Shown: positions 19,421-28,577, counted from the stretch's first letter. The stretch: 64,000 nt of DNA from Rhizobium sp. Leaf453 (GCF_001425605.1 NZ_LMRG01000027.1:256001-320000), one strand, 5' to 3'. A program made the numbers and translations. The notes: generated by a model from the letters alone, not told the origin.

Positions 19421-21178
19421 TCAGGCGGCAGCGTGGCTCTTGCGGACATCGTCGTCCGTCAGGATGCCGCTGGCGCGCAGCAGGGCAGCGAAGCGGCCAT
19501 TGCTCTGGCTGAGCTCGTTAAAGCCGCCCATTTCGACGATCTTGCCCTGATCCATGAAGATCACCAGGTCCGCCTCGCGCACCGTCGAAAGGCGGTGGGC
19601 GATGATAAAGGTGGTGCGATCCTTGCGCAGGTTATCGATCGCGACCTTCACCCGGTTTTCCGTCTCGACGTCCAGCGCGCTGGTCGCTTCGTCGAGCACC
19701 AGGATCGGGGCGTTCTTCAGGATCGCCCGGGCAATGGCGATACGCTGACGCTCGCCACCGGACAGACGGTTGCCCCGTTCGCCGACGCGCGTGTCGTAAC
19801 CGCTCTGGCGCCCTTCGATGAAGTCGGCGGCAGCGGCAGCTTCGGCGGCGGCCATGACTTCGACCAGCGACGCATCCTCGCGACCCAGGCGAATGTTGTC
19901 GCAGATCGAGCGGTTGAGCAGGCCTGCATCCTGGAACACGGTGGCGATTGAGCGACGCAGCGACTTGCGGGTTACCGTCGAGATATCGACGCCATCGACC
20001 AGGATCTTGCCGCCGGCCGGCTCATGGACGCGCTGCAGCAAGTTGACGAGTGTTGTCTTGCCGGCGCCGGTCGGGCCGACGATGGCGATCGTCTGGCCGG
20101 CCTTGGCGATGAAGTTGACATCGCGAAGGCCTTCGTTCGAATTGGCAAAGTTGAAGGACACGTCGCGGAATTCGACCTCGCCACGGACATGGTTGAGTTC
20201 GCCGGCATCGGCAGGCTCTTCGCGTTCACGGACCGAGTCTTCCAGCACGAAGAAGTCTTCCAGCTTGGCGCGGGCTTCGAAAATCTGCGTGACGAAGGCC
20301 TTCATCTGGTCGAGACGACCGATCAGCAGGTTGGCAAAGCCGATGAAGGCAATGACGTCGCCGACGCCCAGTTCGCCCTTCTGGACGAGGTACGTGCCGA
20401 TGACGAGGATAGCCATCATCGAGATGGTCGAAGCCATGCGGTTCAGCGCGCTGGCCAGCGCCCACCAGTCCAGGACCGGCAGCTGGGCGGAGATCAGCTT
20501 CTGGGTGAAGTTCTTCAGCTCGCGGGTCTCAGCTTCGATGCGGTTGTAGCTATGGACGACCGAAACGTTGCTGATGGAATCCGACACATGCGAGAAAACG
20601 GTGTGATAGTGATCCTCGACCGAAGCCTGACCTTCCTTGGTGCGCGTCATGACGATCTTGCCGATGATAACGTAGAGCACGCCGAGCACGACGAGAACGA
20701 GCGACAGACGGACATCCATGGCAAACGCGGTCGGAATCAGCAGCGTCAGCGCGACGGCGGTCGCCAGATGCTGGCGCATGAATTCGAGCCAGAGGCCGAA
20801 CAGTGTTTCGCAGGCGCGCAGCAGCGTATGCAGCGCGTTCGAGGTACCGCGCTGGGTGTGCCAGGACAGCGGCATGGAAATAATACGGCCGAAAGCCTCG
20901 GTGATCAGGGTCGATCGGCGGGTATGCGCCAGCCGGTCAGCCTCACGGGCAACCAGAACGAAAGCGACGGTATTGAAGGCGCCAAGGCCTGCCCACATCA
21001 GAAGCATCGGCGTGACGCCTTGCTTGGAAGAGATCGCGTCGATGATGCGTCCGAACAGGATTGGCTCTGCAATCGTGATCACGGCCAGAACGATGTTGGC
21101 AATGACGATCGCGGAGACGCGAAGCTTGTGAACGGCAAGATACTGAAGCGCTCTTGCATAGATCTGGAACAATGACAC
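19421..21178 (-). CDS. ndvA: Cyclic beta-1,2-glucan ABC exporter NdvA/ChvA
   Basis: The gene encodes a half-size exporter of 585 residues: a six-span membrane domain (about 20-300) and a nucleotide-binding domain with Walker A GPTGAGKTT (368-376), signature LSGGE (472-476) and Walker B ILVLDEATS (492-500). It moves cyclic beta-1,2-glucan to the periplasm. I take a GTG start at 21178 (reading VSLFQIYARALQYLAV), not the longer in-frame ATG 390 nt upstream: AGAGGGAT is placed 6-13 nt before this GTG, the protein then begins exactly like the known ChvA/NdvA N-terminus, and the extra upstream frame has no conserved content. It converges on opgC and ndvB, as chvA and chvB do in Agrobacterium. Confidence 0.96.
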   Translation of the reverse strand: MSLFQIYARALQYLAVHKLRVSAIVIANIVLAVITIAEPILFGRIIDAISSKQGVTPMLLMWAGLGAFNTVAFVLVAREADRLAHTRRSTLITEAFGRIISMPLSWHTQRGTSNALHTLLRACETLFGLWLEFMRQHLATAVALTLLIPTAFAMDVRLSLVLVVLGVLYVIIGKIVMTRTKEGQASVEDHYHTVFSHVSDSISNVSVVHSYNRIEAETRELKNFTQKLISAQLPVLDWWALASALNRMASTISMMAILVIGTYLVQKGELGVGDVIAFIGFANLLIGRLDQMKAFVTQIFEARAKLEDFFVLEDSVREREEPADAGELNHVRGEVEFRDVSFNFANSNEGLRDVNFIAKAGQTIAIVGPTGAGKTTLVNLLQRVHEPAGGKILVDGVDISTVTRKSLRRSIATVFQDAGLLNRSICDNIRLGREDASLVEVMAAAEAAAAADFIEGRQSGYDTRVGERGNRLSGGERQRIAIARAILKNAPILVLDEATSALDVETENRVKVAIDNLRKDRTTFIIAHRLSTVREADLVIFMDQGKIVEMGGFNELSQSNGRFAALLRASGILTDDDVRKSHAAA

Positions 21179-21629
21179 TGTCTTATCCCTCTTGGGCAGC
21201 TGGTTTGCGGTGCAATGAAAAGCAACAGGCATTCGCATCGCGGCATGATTTCCAAGAAGAAGCGGTCTTTGCGTTGAGCCGGCCTTCATGACCGCATCTG
21301 GATTGCCCCAGAAAAAACCCTTGCCGTTTCCACTTCGTCTCGCGTCTTCATGGTCCACCCCCGCATGCTTTCGATCGAACTTTGATGTCGAGCGTGCGGG
21401 GTTGTCTGTGGTAAGTTGCCCAGCGCAGCGAACCGCCGCTCCGGCACATATCCATAGTCTGCTATTTTTTACATCTTGCGGTTCAGCGCCGATGCAGCGA
21501 TAGGTGGTTTCATGAGTGACGGTGGGGATTATCGCGACTGCAACATGAATGGGTGCTGAACAAGCCATTCATGTTGCGTCGCAGCAGTTTTATTTGAGCT
21601 CGCGGGCCGATTTTTATCGAGGGGATTTT
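21179..21629. promoter_or_regulatory. 451-bp divergent intergenic region, ndvA / luxR-type gene
   Basis: The gap contains the ndvA promoter (minus) and the luxR-type promoter (plus). Its open frames overlap on both strands without codon structure. The one strong element is the long inverted repeat listed separately at 21540-21577. Confidence 0.6.
21540..21577 (+). promoter_or_regulatory. Perfect 13-bp-arm inverted repeat in front of luxR-type gene
   Basis: Arms GCAACATGAATGG (21540-21552) and CCATTCATGTTGC (21565-21577) are exact complements across a 12-nt spacer. It ends 52 nt before the ATG of the LuxR-type regulator. No T-run follows, so it is not a terminator. It may be an operator for a dimeric regulator (possibly the LuxR protein itself) or a leader hairpin; the arms are unusually long for a lux box. 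Confidence 0.7.
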
Positions 21630-22370
21630 ATGAATATCACGCTGCTGGTGCAGTTTCTGGCTCTCATCGACGAAATGAAGAGCAGGGACGAGATCGTCCA
21701 GGAATTCGAGCGGTTGCTGGACCGGTACGGCTTCGATTACTACGGCATCGTTCGTCAGCCCAAGCCCGATGAAAATCCGCTGAGCCTCTTGCTTGCAGGC
21801 CGGTGGCCGGATGGCTGGCCGCAAATCTACATCCGCAAGAAATACGTCATCATCGATCCGACGATCCGCTATCTCGGCCATGCGCAGCGTGGCTTCCGCT
21901 GGCGCGACACGGCGGTCGCCTTCCGCTCCGACCCGCACCGCAAGCGTATGGAGCGCATGATGGTGGAGGCGCGCAACCACGGCCTTTATGACGGCTACAT
22001 CTTCCCGGTTCACGGACGTCGCGGCCTGCTCGGCAACATGACGGTCGGCGGTCGTGTCGTTGATCTCTCGCCAGTCGAGATGAGCCTGTTCGACGGCATC
22101 GCCAAGAAGCTGTTCTGGCGTCTTTTGGAACTGACCGATCCGGCGGTGCTCGCCGAAATGATCTCGACCGTCGATGTGCAGATGACACGGCGCGAAATGG
22201 AGGCGCTGAATTATCTCGCCGATGGCATGACTTCCAATGAGATCAGCAAGATCCTCGATATCTCCAATCATACGGTCGATTGGTACATGAACGGCATCCA
22301 GGAAAAGCTGAAGGCCAAGAACCGGCATCACGTCGTTGCGCTGTCGTTCCGGCTGGGTCTGATCAACTGA
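21630..22370 (+). CDS. LuxR-family regulator with autoinducer-binding domain (orphan/solo)
   Basis: The 246-residue protein has an N-terminal autoinducer-binding domain (about 15-165) and a C-terminal LuxR helix-turn-helix (about 185-243, with MTRREMEALNYLADGMTSNE and ISNHTVDWYMNGIQEKL). The residues that contact acyl-homoserine lactones in TraR-like proteins appear conserved: Trp and Tyr in GWPQIYIRKKY, the IDP Asp-Pro pair and the later FRW tryptophan. No luxI-like synthase is in the window, so it is an orphan here. The ATG at 21630 follows GAGGGGATTTT; the longer frame from 21549 begins inside the inverted repeat and has no ribosome binding site. Targets are unknown; neighbours ndvA and pyc are candidates only by position. 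Confidence 0.88.
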   Translation: MNITLLVQFLALIDEMKSRDEIVQEFERLLDRYGFDYYGIVRQPKPDENPLSLLLAGRWPDGWPQIYIRKKYVIIDPTIRYLGHAQRGFRWRDTAVAFRSDPHRKRMERMMVEARNHGLYDGYIFPVHGRRGLLGNMTVGGRVVDLSPVEMSLFDGIAKKLFWRLLELTDPAVLAEMISTVDVQMTRREMEALNYLADGMTSNEISKILDISNHTVDWYMNGIQEKLKAKNRHHVVALSFRLGLIN

Positions 22371-22386
22371 CGCAACAAGGTTGCGT
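22370..22386. promoter_or_regulatory. Short perfect dyad between luxR-type gene and pyc
   Basis: ACGCAAC, three bases, GTTGCGT: a 7-bp-arm dyad beginning at the luxR stop codon and about 100 bp before pyc. No T-tract follows, so an operator is as likely as a weak hairpin. Confidence 0.4.
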
Positions 22387-22482
22387 TATGGCTTAAACTG
22401 AAATTGAACTTCTTGTGACGACGCGCTAATAGTGCTTTTCGCGGTGCAGCATTTCCGCGTTTCAAGTCTTGAGGAGTTCGAC

Positions 22483-25400
22483 TTGCCCATTTCCAAAATC
22501 CTTGTCGCCAATCGGTCCGAAATTGCCATTCGCGTGTTTCGCGCGGCAAACGAACTGGGGATCAAAACGGTTGCGATATGGGCGGAGGAGGACAAGCTCG
22601 CGCTGCACCGGTTCAAGGCGGACGAGAGTTATCAGATCGGCCGCGGCCCGCATCTGGCTCGTGATCTTGGCCCGATCGAAAGCTATCTGTCGATCGAGGA
22701 AGTGATCCGCGTCGCCAAGCTCTCGGGTGCCGACGCGATCCATCCGGGTTACGGACTTCTGTCGGAAAGCCCGGAATTCGTCGACGCCTGTCATGAGGCC
22801 GGTATCATCTTCATCGGCCCTAAGGGCGACACAATGCGCCGCCTTGGCAACAAGGTCGCCGCCCGCAACTTGGCGATCGAAATCGGCGTCCCGGTCGTTC
22901 CGGCCACCGAACCGCTGCCCGAGGACGAGGCTGAAATCCGCCGCCTCGCCGACGAGATCGGCTATCCCGTCATGCTCAAGGCCTCCTGGGGCGGCGGCGG
23001 TCGCGGCATGCGCGCCATTCGCGATCCGAAGGACCTGATCCGCGAAGTCACCGAAGCAAAGCGTGAAGCGAAAGCCGCCTTCGGCAAGGACGAAGTCTAT
23101 CTGGAAAAGCTGGTTGAGCGTGCCCGCCACGTCGAAAGCCAGGTGCTTGGCGATACCCATGGCAATGTCGTTCACCTGTTCGAGCGCGATTGCTCGGTGC
23201 AGCGCCGCAACCAGAAGGTCGTCGAACGTGCGCCGGCGCCTTACCTCACCGAGGCGCAGCGGCAGGAACTGGCTGGCTATTCGACCCGGATTGCCGAGGC
23301 GACCAACTATATCGGCGCCGGCACGGTCGAATATCTGATGGATATGGACAGTGGCAAATTCTACTTCATCGAAGTCAATCCGCGCATTCAGGTCGAGCAC
23401 ACCGTCACCGAGGTCGTGACCGGCATCGACATCGTCAAGGCGCAGATCCACATCCTCGAAGGTGCTGCCATCGGCACGCCGGAATCGGGTGTTCCGAAGC
23501 AGGAGGACATCCGCCTCAACGGTCATGCCCTGCAGTGCCGTATCACCACGGAAGATCCGGAGCAGAACTTCATTCCCGACTATGGCCGCATCACCGGCTA
23601 TCGCTCGGCCTCGGGCTTCGGCATCCGTCTCGATGGCGGCACGGCCTATCCAGGCGCGGTCATCACCCGCTATTACGATCCGCTGCTGGTGAAGGTCACC
23701 GCCTGGTCGCCGAACCCGCAGGAAACCATTGCCCGTATGGACCGCGCGCTGCGCGAATTCCGTATCCGCGGTGTGGCGACCAACCTGACCTTCCTCGAGG
23801 CGATCATCGCCCATCCGAAGTTCAAGGATAACAGCTACACCACCCGCTTCATCGACACGACGCCGGAACTGTTCCAGCAGGTCAAGCGTGCGGATCGTGC
23901 CACCAAGCTCCTGACCTACCTTGCCGATGTCACGGTCAACGGTCATCCGGAAGCCAAGGGCCGTCCGAAGCCGAATGTCGATGCGGCCAAGCCGATCGTT
24001 CCGTATATCGATGCGCCGATTAAGCCCGGTACCAAGCAGAAGCTCGACGAACTCGGCCCGAAGAAGTTCGCCGAATGGGTGCGCGCCCAAAGCCAAGTCC
24101 TGATGACGGACACGACCATGCGCGACGGTCACCAATCGTTGCTGGCGACGCGCGTGCGCACCTATGATATCGCCCGCGTCGCCGGCACCTATGCCAAGGC
24201 GCTGCCGAACCTCTTCTCGCTGGAATGCTGGGGTGGCGCGACCTTCGACGTCTCCATGCGCTTCCTGACGGAAGATCCGTGGGAACGCCTCGCACGGATC
24301 CGCGAGGACGCGCCGAACCTGCTCTTGCAGATGCTGCTGCGTGGCGCCAACGGCGTCGGTTACAAGAACTATCCCGACAATGTCGTGAAATACTTCGTCC
24401 GCCAAGCTGCCAAGGGCGGCATCGACGTCTTCCGCGTGTTCGACTGCCTGAACTGGGTCGACAACATGCGCGTGTCGATGGATGCCGTCGCTGAGGAAAA
24501 CAAGATCTGCGAAGCGACGATCTGCTATACCGGTGACATCCTCAACTCGGCTCGCCCGAAATATGACCTGAAATACTACACTGCGCTGGCCGCCGACCTG
24601 GAAAAGGCCGGTGCCCACATGATCGCTGTCAAGGATATGGCCGGCTTGTTGAAGCCCGCTGCCGCCAAGGTGCTGTTCAAGGCGCTGCGCGAGGCGACGG
24701 ACCTGCCGATCCATTTCCACACGCACGACACGTCCGGCATTTCGGCGGCGACGGTGCTGGCGGCCGTCGATGCCGGCGTCGATGTGGTCGATGCAGCCAT
24801 GGATGCCTTCTCCGGCAACACGTCGCAGCCGTGCCTCGGCTCGATCGTCGAGGCGCTCAAGGGCTCCGAGCGTGATCCGGGTCTCGATCCCGAATGGATC
24901 CGCCGCATCTCCTTCTACTGGGAAGCGGTGCGCAACCAATACGCTGCCTTCGAAAGCGATCTCAAGGGACCGGCATCCGAAGTCTACCTGCACGAAATGC
25001 CGGGCGGCCAGTTCACCAACCTCAAGGAGCAGGCCCGTTCGCTGGGACTTGAGACCCGCTGGCACCAGGTGGCCCAGGCCTATGCCGATGCCAACCAGAT
25101 GTTCGGCGATATCGTCAAGGTGACGCCGTCCTCCAAGGTGGTCGGCGACATGGCGCTGATGATGGTTTCCCAGGACCTGACGGTGGCCGATGTCGAGAAC
25201 CCGGCCAAGGACGTATCCTTCCCGGAATCGGTCGTCTCGATGCTGAAGGGTGATCTCGGTCAGCCTCCGGGCGGATGGCCGAAGGCGCTGCAGGCGAAGG
25301 CCTTGAAGGGCGAAAAGCCCTATACCGCCGTACCCGGCTCCCTCCTGCCACCGGCCGATCTCGATGCGGAGCGCAAGGCAATCGAGACCAAGCTGGAGCG

Positions 25401-25941
25401 CGAGGTTTCCGACTTCGAGTTCGCCTCCTACCTGATGTACCCGAAGGTCTTCACCGACTACGCGCTGGCCGCCGATACCTATGGCCCGGTCTCGGTCCTG
25501 CCGACGCCCGCTTATTTCTACGGCCTGTCTGCCGGGGAAGAGCTGTCGCCAGGGCTGGAAAAGGGCGTCTCGCTGGTCATCCTGCATCAGGCGACGAGCG
25601 AGCCGGACGAACAGGCCATGGTCAAGGTGTTCTTCGAACTCAATGGCCAACCGCGCCTGATCAAGGTTCCCGATCGCAACCGGGCGGCTTCCTCGGCCGT
25701 TCGCCGCAAGGCCGATCTCGGCAATGCCGCCCATCTCGGTGCGCCGATGCCGGGCGTCATCTCCACGGTCGCGGTCTCGGCCGGCCAAACGGTCAAGTCC
25801 GGCGACGTCCTGCTGTCGATCGAAGCCATGAAGATGGAAACCGCGCTGCACGCGGAAAAAGACGGCACGATCGCCGAAGTCCTGGTTCGTACCGGTGACC
25901 AGATCGACGCCAAGGACCTGTTGATCGTCTACGGCGCGTAA
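22483..25941 (+). CDS. pyc: Pyruvate carboxylase
   Basis: The enzyme converts pyruvate, bicarbonate and ATP to oxaloacetate (anaplerosis). The order is biotin carboxylase domain (about 1-455, with the ATP-grasp glycine loop SWGGGGRGMRAI and the EVNPRIQVEHTVTE site), carboxyltransferase domain (about 535-830, with DTTMRDGHQSLLATR), tetramerisation region, and biotinyl domain with AMKMETAL, biotinylated lysine at about 1117. I choose a TTG start at 22483 (LPISKILVANRSEIAI): GAGGAG lies 6 nt upstream, and the resulting 1152 residues equal the known rhizobial length. The in-frame ATG at 22432 would add 17 non-conserved residues. It stands alone with its own terminator. Confidence 0.97.
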   Translation: MPISKILVANRSEIAIRVFRAANELGIKTVAIWAEEDKLALHRFKADESYQIGRGPHLARDLGPIESYLSIEEVIRVAKLSGADAIHPGYGLLSESPEFVDACHEAGIIFIGPKGDTMRRLGNKVAARNLAIEIGVPVVPATEPLPEDEAEIRRLADEIGYPVMLKASWGGGGRGMRAIRDPKDLIREVTEAKREAKAAFGKDEVYLEKLVERARHVESQVLGDTHGNVVHLFERDCSVQRRNQKVVERAPAPYLTEAQRQELAGYSTRIAEATNYIGAGTVEYLMDMDSGKFYFIEVNPRIQVEHTVTEVVTGIDIVKAQIHILEGAAIGTPESGVPKQEDIRLNGHALQCRITTEDPEQNFIPDYGRITGYRSASGFGIRLDGGTAYPGAVITRYYDPLLVKVTAWSPNPQETIARMDRALREFRIRGVATNLTFLEAIIAHPKFKDNSYTTRFIDTTPELFQQVKRADRATKLLTYLADVTVNGHPEAKGRPKPNVDAAKPIVPYIDAPIKPGTKQKLDELGPKKFAEWVRAQSQVLMTDTTMRDGHQSLLATRVRTYDIARVAGTYAKALPNLFSLECWGGATFDVSMRFLTEDPWERLARIREDAPNLLLQMLLRGANGVGYKNYPDNVVKYFVRQAAKGGIDVFRVFDCLNWVDNMRVSMDAVAEENKICEATICYTGDILNSARPKYDLKYYTALAADLEKAGAHMIAVKDMAGLLKPAAAKVLFKALREATDLPIHFHTHDTSGISAATVLAAVDAGVDVVDAAMDAFSGNTSQPCLGSIVEALKGSERDPGLDPEWIRRISFYWEAVRNQYAAFESDLKGPASEVYLHEMPGGQFTNLKEQARSLGLETRWHQVAQAYADANQMFGDIVKVTPSSKVVGDMALMMVSQDLTVADVENPAKDVSFPESVVSMLKGDLGQPPGGWPKALQAKALKGEKPYTAVPGSLLPPADLDAERKAIETKLEREVSDFEFASYLMYPKVFTDYALAADTYGPVSVLPTPAYFYGLSAGEELSPGLEKGVSLVILHQATSEPDEQAMVKVFFELNGQPRLIKVPDRNRAASSAVRRKADLGNAAHLGAPMPGVISTVAVSAGQTVKSGDVLLSIEAMKMETALHAEKDGTIAEVLVRTGDQIDAKDLLIVYGA

Positions 25942-25964
25942 GCGATTTCCGTTCAAGGTATAAG

Positions 25965-25999
25965 AGACCACCGGATGATGCCCATCCGGTGGTCTTTTT
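25965..25999 (+). terminator. Rho-independent terminator of pyc
   Basis: Perfect 13-bp stem AGACCACCGGATG/CATCCGGTGGTCT, 5-nt loop, then five T residues, 24 nt after the pyc stop. Confidence 0.95.
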
Positions 26000-26058
26000 G
26001 ATTCCACCTTTTGCAGCGTCGGCCTAAGGTGCGCCTATTCCATCGTAAGGAAACAGCA

Positions 26059-27090
26059 ATGCGCAGCAGCAAGATCGTTCATGTGGTTGGCGTTCATGCC
26101 GAGGGTGAGGTAGGTGACGTCATCGTCGGCGGTGTCCTGCCGCCGCCGGGCGACACGCTCTGGGCGCAATCCCGTTTCATCGCCCAGGATGAAACACTGC
26201 GCAATTTCGTGCTCAACGAACCGCGCGGCGGTGTCTTTCGCCATGTGAACCTGCTGGTGCCGCCCAAGGATCCGCGTGCGCAGATGGGCTTCATCATCAT
26301 GGAGCCTGCCGATACGCCACCCATGTCCGGCTCCAACTCGATCTGCGTATCCACCGTGTTGCTCGATACCGGCATCATCCCGATGCTGGAGCCGGTCACG
26401 GAAATGGTGCTGGAGGCGCCGGGTGGTGTCATCGAGGTCCGGGCCGACTGCGCCAATGGCAAGGCGGAACGCATTCATGTCCGCAACGTCGCTTCTTTCG
26501 CTGCAAAGCTCGACGCGAAGCTTGAAGTGGAAGGACTTGGTACGCTGACCGTCGATACCGCCTATGGCGGCGACAGTTTTGTCATGGTCGATGCGCACAA
26601 ACTCGGTTTTTCTCTTGCCGCAGATGAAGCGCGCGATCTTGCCGCGACGGGCATGAAGATCACGGCGGCGGCAAATGCGCAGCTTGGCTTCGTTCATCCC
26701 GCCAATCCCGATTGGGATCATATTTCCTTCTGCCAGTTCGCCGCGCCGATCGTGCGGGAAAACGGCGTGCTGACCGGCCGCAATGCCGTTGCCATCCGCC
26801 CCGGCAAGATCGATCGCTCGCCGACGGGGACCGCATGCTCGGCCCGGCTTGCCGTCATGCATGCACGCGGCCAGATCGGCATCGGCGAAAAGTTCGTCGG
26901 GCGCTCGATCATCGATTCTGAATTTCACTGCCACATCGAATCGACCACCGAGGTGGCCGGCACCCCAGCAATCCGCCCCGTCATTTCGGGGCGGGCCTGG
27001 GTGACGCATACGGCGCAGCTGATGCTCGATCCGGCCGATCCCTGGCAGCAGGGATACCGGCTGTCCGATACCTGGCCGAACCTCGGCTGA
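26059..27090 (+). CDS. Proline racemase-family protein with both catalytic cysteines replaced
   Basis: The 343-residue protein is a clear member of the proline racemase / hydroxyproline epimerase / trans-3-hydroxyproline dehydratase family, with the [18 protein letters not shown] and [16 protein letters not shown] signatures. In racemases these read MCGH and DRSPCGTG, each with one acid-base Cys. Here the first position is Ser90 and the second Thr256; the usual His after the first is Ser92. Loss of the second Cys to Thr is known in trans-3-hydroxyproline dehydratases, so racemisation is unlikely and a dehydratase or related lyase is the better guess. The ATG at 26059 follows AAGGAAACAGCA; the longer frame from 26011 lacks a site. 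No other hydroxyproline genes are adjacent. Confidence 0.85.
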   Translation: MRSSKIVHVVGVHAEGEVGDVIVGGVLPPPGDTLWAQSRFIAQDETLRNFVLNEPRGGVFRHVNLLVPPKDPRAQMGFIIMEPADTPPMSGSNSICVSTVLLDTGIIPMLEPVTEMVLEAPGGVIEVRADCANGKAERIHVRNVASFAAKLDAKLEVEGLGTLTVDTAYGGDSFVMVDAHKLGFSLAADEARDLAATGMKITAAANAQLGFVHPANPDWDHISFCQFAAPIVRENGVLTGRNAVAIRPGKIDRSPTGTACSARLAVMHARGQIGIGEKFVGRSIIDSEFHCHIESTTEVAGTPAIRPVISGRAWVTHTAQLMLDPADPWQQGYRLSDTWPNLG

Positions 27091-27102
27091 CCGGAATTCC
27101 GC

Positions 27103-27864
27103 TCAGATATCGTAATTGTTGCCGGCGCTGAGCGAGGAGATGAACTTCTTCGTGCGCTCCCGCTCCGGCGTCTGGAAGATGCTTTTCGGCGCGCCGCTTT
27201 CGACGATAAGCCCGCCGTCGAGGAACAGGACCTGATCGGCGACCTTGGATGCCAGCCGCAGGTCGTGGGTCGCCATGATCATCGTCGTGCCCTCGGCCGC
27301 CAGACGGTTCAGGACCTCGACGACTTCCTCGGCCAGTTCCGGGTCGAGCGCCGAGGTCGGCTCGTCGCAAAGCAGGACGCGGGGCGAAGGGGCAAGGGCA
27401 CGGGCGATGGCGACGCGCTGCTGCTGGCCGCCGGAGAGTGTGGCCGGCCAGGCGTCTGCCTTGTGGGCCATGCCGACCTTCTGCAGCAGTTCCTGCGCCC
27501 GCGCACGGGCTTTGTCCTTTGGCCATTTCAGCACGGTGACGAGGCCTTCCATGACGTTCTCGATCGCCGTCTGGTGCGGGAAGAGCTGGAAATTCTGGAA
27601 CACCATGCCGGTCTGGCGGCGCAGCCGCTGGATCGCGTCCCAGCCGGTCTTCTTGCCCGGCGAAAAGACGATCTGTTCGTCACCCAGCTTGATCGTGCCG
27701 GATGTTGGCGTTTCCAGCAGGTTGACACAGCGCAGCAGCGTGCTCTTGCCGCCGCCGGAGGGGCCAACCAATGCGGTGACAGTTCCCTCGGCGATGGCGA
27801 CGCTGATGTCCTTCAGCACGACATTGTCGCCGAACTGCTTGACGATATGGGTAAGCTCGATCAT
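27103..27864 (-). CDS. Polar amino acid ABC transporter, ATP-binding protein (GlnQ/TcyC type)
   Basis: The 253-residue ATPase has Walker A GPSGGGKST (about 34-42), Q-loop VFQNFQLFPHQT, signature LSGGQQQR (about 144-151), Walker B VLLCDEPTSALDPE and the switch His in MATHDLRLASKVAD. It powers uptake through the permease encoded just upstream, whose stop overlaps this start by 4 nt (ATGA), a sign of coupled translation. The binding protein most likely belonging to the same system is encoded 1.2 kb further on the same strand. The convergent proline racemase-family gene ends 12 nt away. Confidence 0.92.
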   Translation of the reverse strand: MIELTHIVKQFGDNVVLKDISVAIAEGTVTALVGPSGGGKSTLLRCVNLLETPTSGTIKLGDEQIVFSPGKKTGWDAIQRLRRQTGMVFQNFQLFPHQTAIENVMEGLVTVLKWPKDKARARAQELLQKVGMAHKADAWPATLSGGQQQRVAIARALAPSPRVLLCDEPTSALDPELAEEVVEVLNRLAAEGTTMIMATHDLRLASKVADQVLFLDGGLIVESGAPKSIFQTPERERTKKFISSLSAGNNYDI

Positions 27865-28577
27865 GTGCGTGCCTCCAGGAAGCCGCCATAGCGGGCGAAA
27901 CGTTTCTCCAGCCGCACCTGAAGCGCCGAGAGCACCGAACTCAGCGCCAGATAAAGCAGGGCCGCCTCGATGTAGAGGATCAGCGGTTCATAGGTTGTGG
28001 CGACGATGCGCTGTGCGGTTTGGAACAGTTCCGGCACGGTGATGGCGGCGGCAAGCGACGTATCCTTCACCAGCGAGATGAATGTGTTGGAAAGCGGCGG
28101 AACGGCGACGCGCGCGGCCTGCGGCAGGATGGTCCGGCGCATCGCCTGGCTCCAGCTCATGCCGATCGAATAGGCGGCCTCCCACTGGCCGCGCGGAACC
28201 GAGGAAATCACGGCGCGGATGATTTCCGATGTATAGGCGCCGATATTGAGCGTGAAGCCGATCAGCGCCGCCGGGAAGGCATCGAGCAGGATGCCGAGGC
28301 TCGGCAGGCCGTAGAAGATCACGAAGAGCTGGACGAGCAGCGGCGTGCCGCGAATGACCCAGACATAGAACCGTGCCACGGCGACCAGCGGCCTTGGTCC
28401 GAACAGCCGGACGACCGCGGTCAGAAGTCCGAGCATCAGTCCCAGCGTAAACGAGAGCAGCGTCAGTGGAATGGTGAAGATCAGCCCGGCCCAGAGAAGT
28501 GGTTGGAGCGAATCGAGCATGAGTTGAAGCCAGGGGGGCACGGGCGTTCCTTGGGTCAGCTGGAAGGTAGGGGCCAT
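27861..28577 (-). CDS. Polar amino acid ABC transporter, permease (HisM/TcyB type)
   Basis: The 238-residue membrane protein has about five hydrophobic segments. The inner-membrane component signature is visible as EAAYSIGMSWSQAMRRTILP near 150-169, and the FVIFYGLPSLGI and GTPLLVQLF segments are usual in the His/Glu/Gln/cystine permease group. It probably forms a homodimer with two copies of the overlapping ATPase. Only one permease gene is present, which fits the FliY/TcyJ-type cystine systems better than those with two different permeases. Substrate assignment rests on the binding protein and is inference. Confidence 0.9.
   Translation of the reverse strand: MAPTFQLTQGTPVPPWLQLMLDSLQPLLWAGLIFTIPLTLLSFTLGLMLGLLTAVVRLFGPRPLVAVARFYVWVIRGTPLLVQLFVIFYGLPSLGILLDAFPAALIGFTLNIGAYTSEIIRAVISSVPRGQWEAAYSIGMSWSQAMRRTILPQAARVAVPPLSNTFISLVKDTSLAAAITVPELFQTAQRIVATTYEPLILYIEAALLYLALSSVLSALQVRLEKRFARYGGFLEART

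Noticed and set aside
21179..21568. Upstream in-frame extension of ndvA giving 715 residues
   Set aside because: The extension lacks family similarity, and a GTG with a strong ribosome binding site begins exactly at the known NdvA/ChvA N-terminus.
22462..26007. Open frame of 1181 codons antisense to pyc
   Set aside because: Same phase effect opposite a conserved gene; the translation has no recognisable domain and its ends do not match signals.
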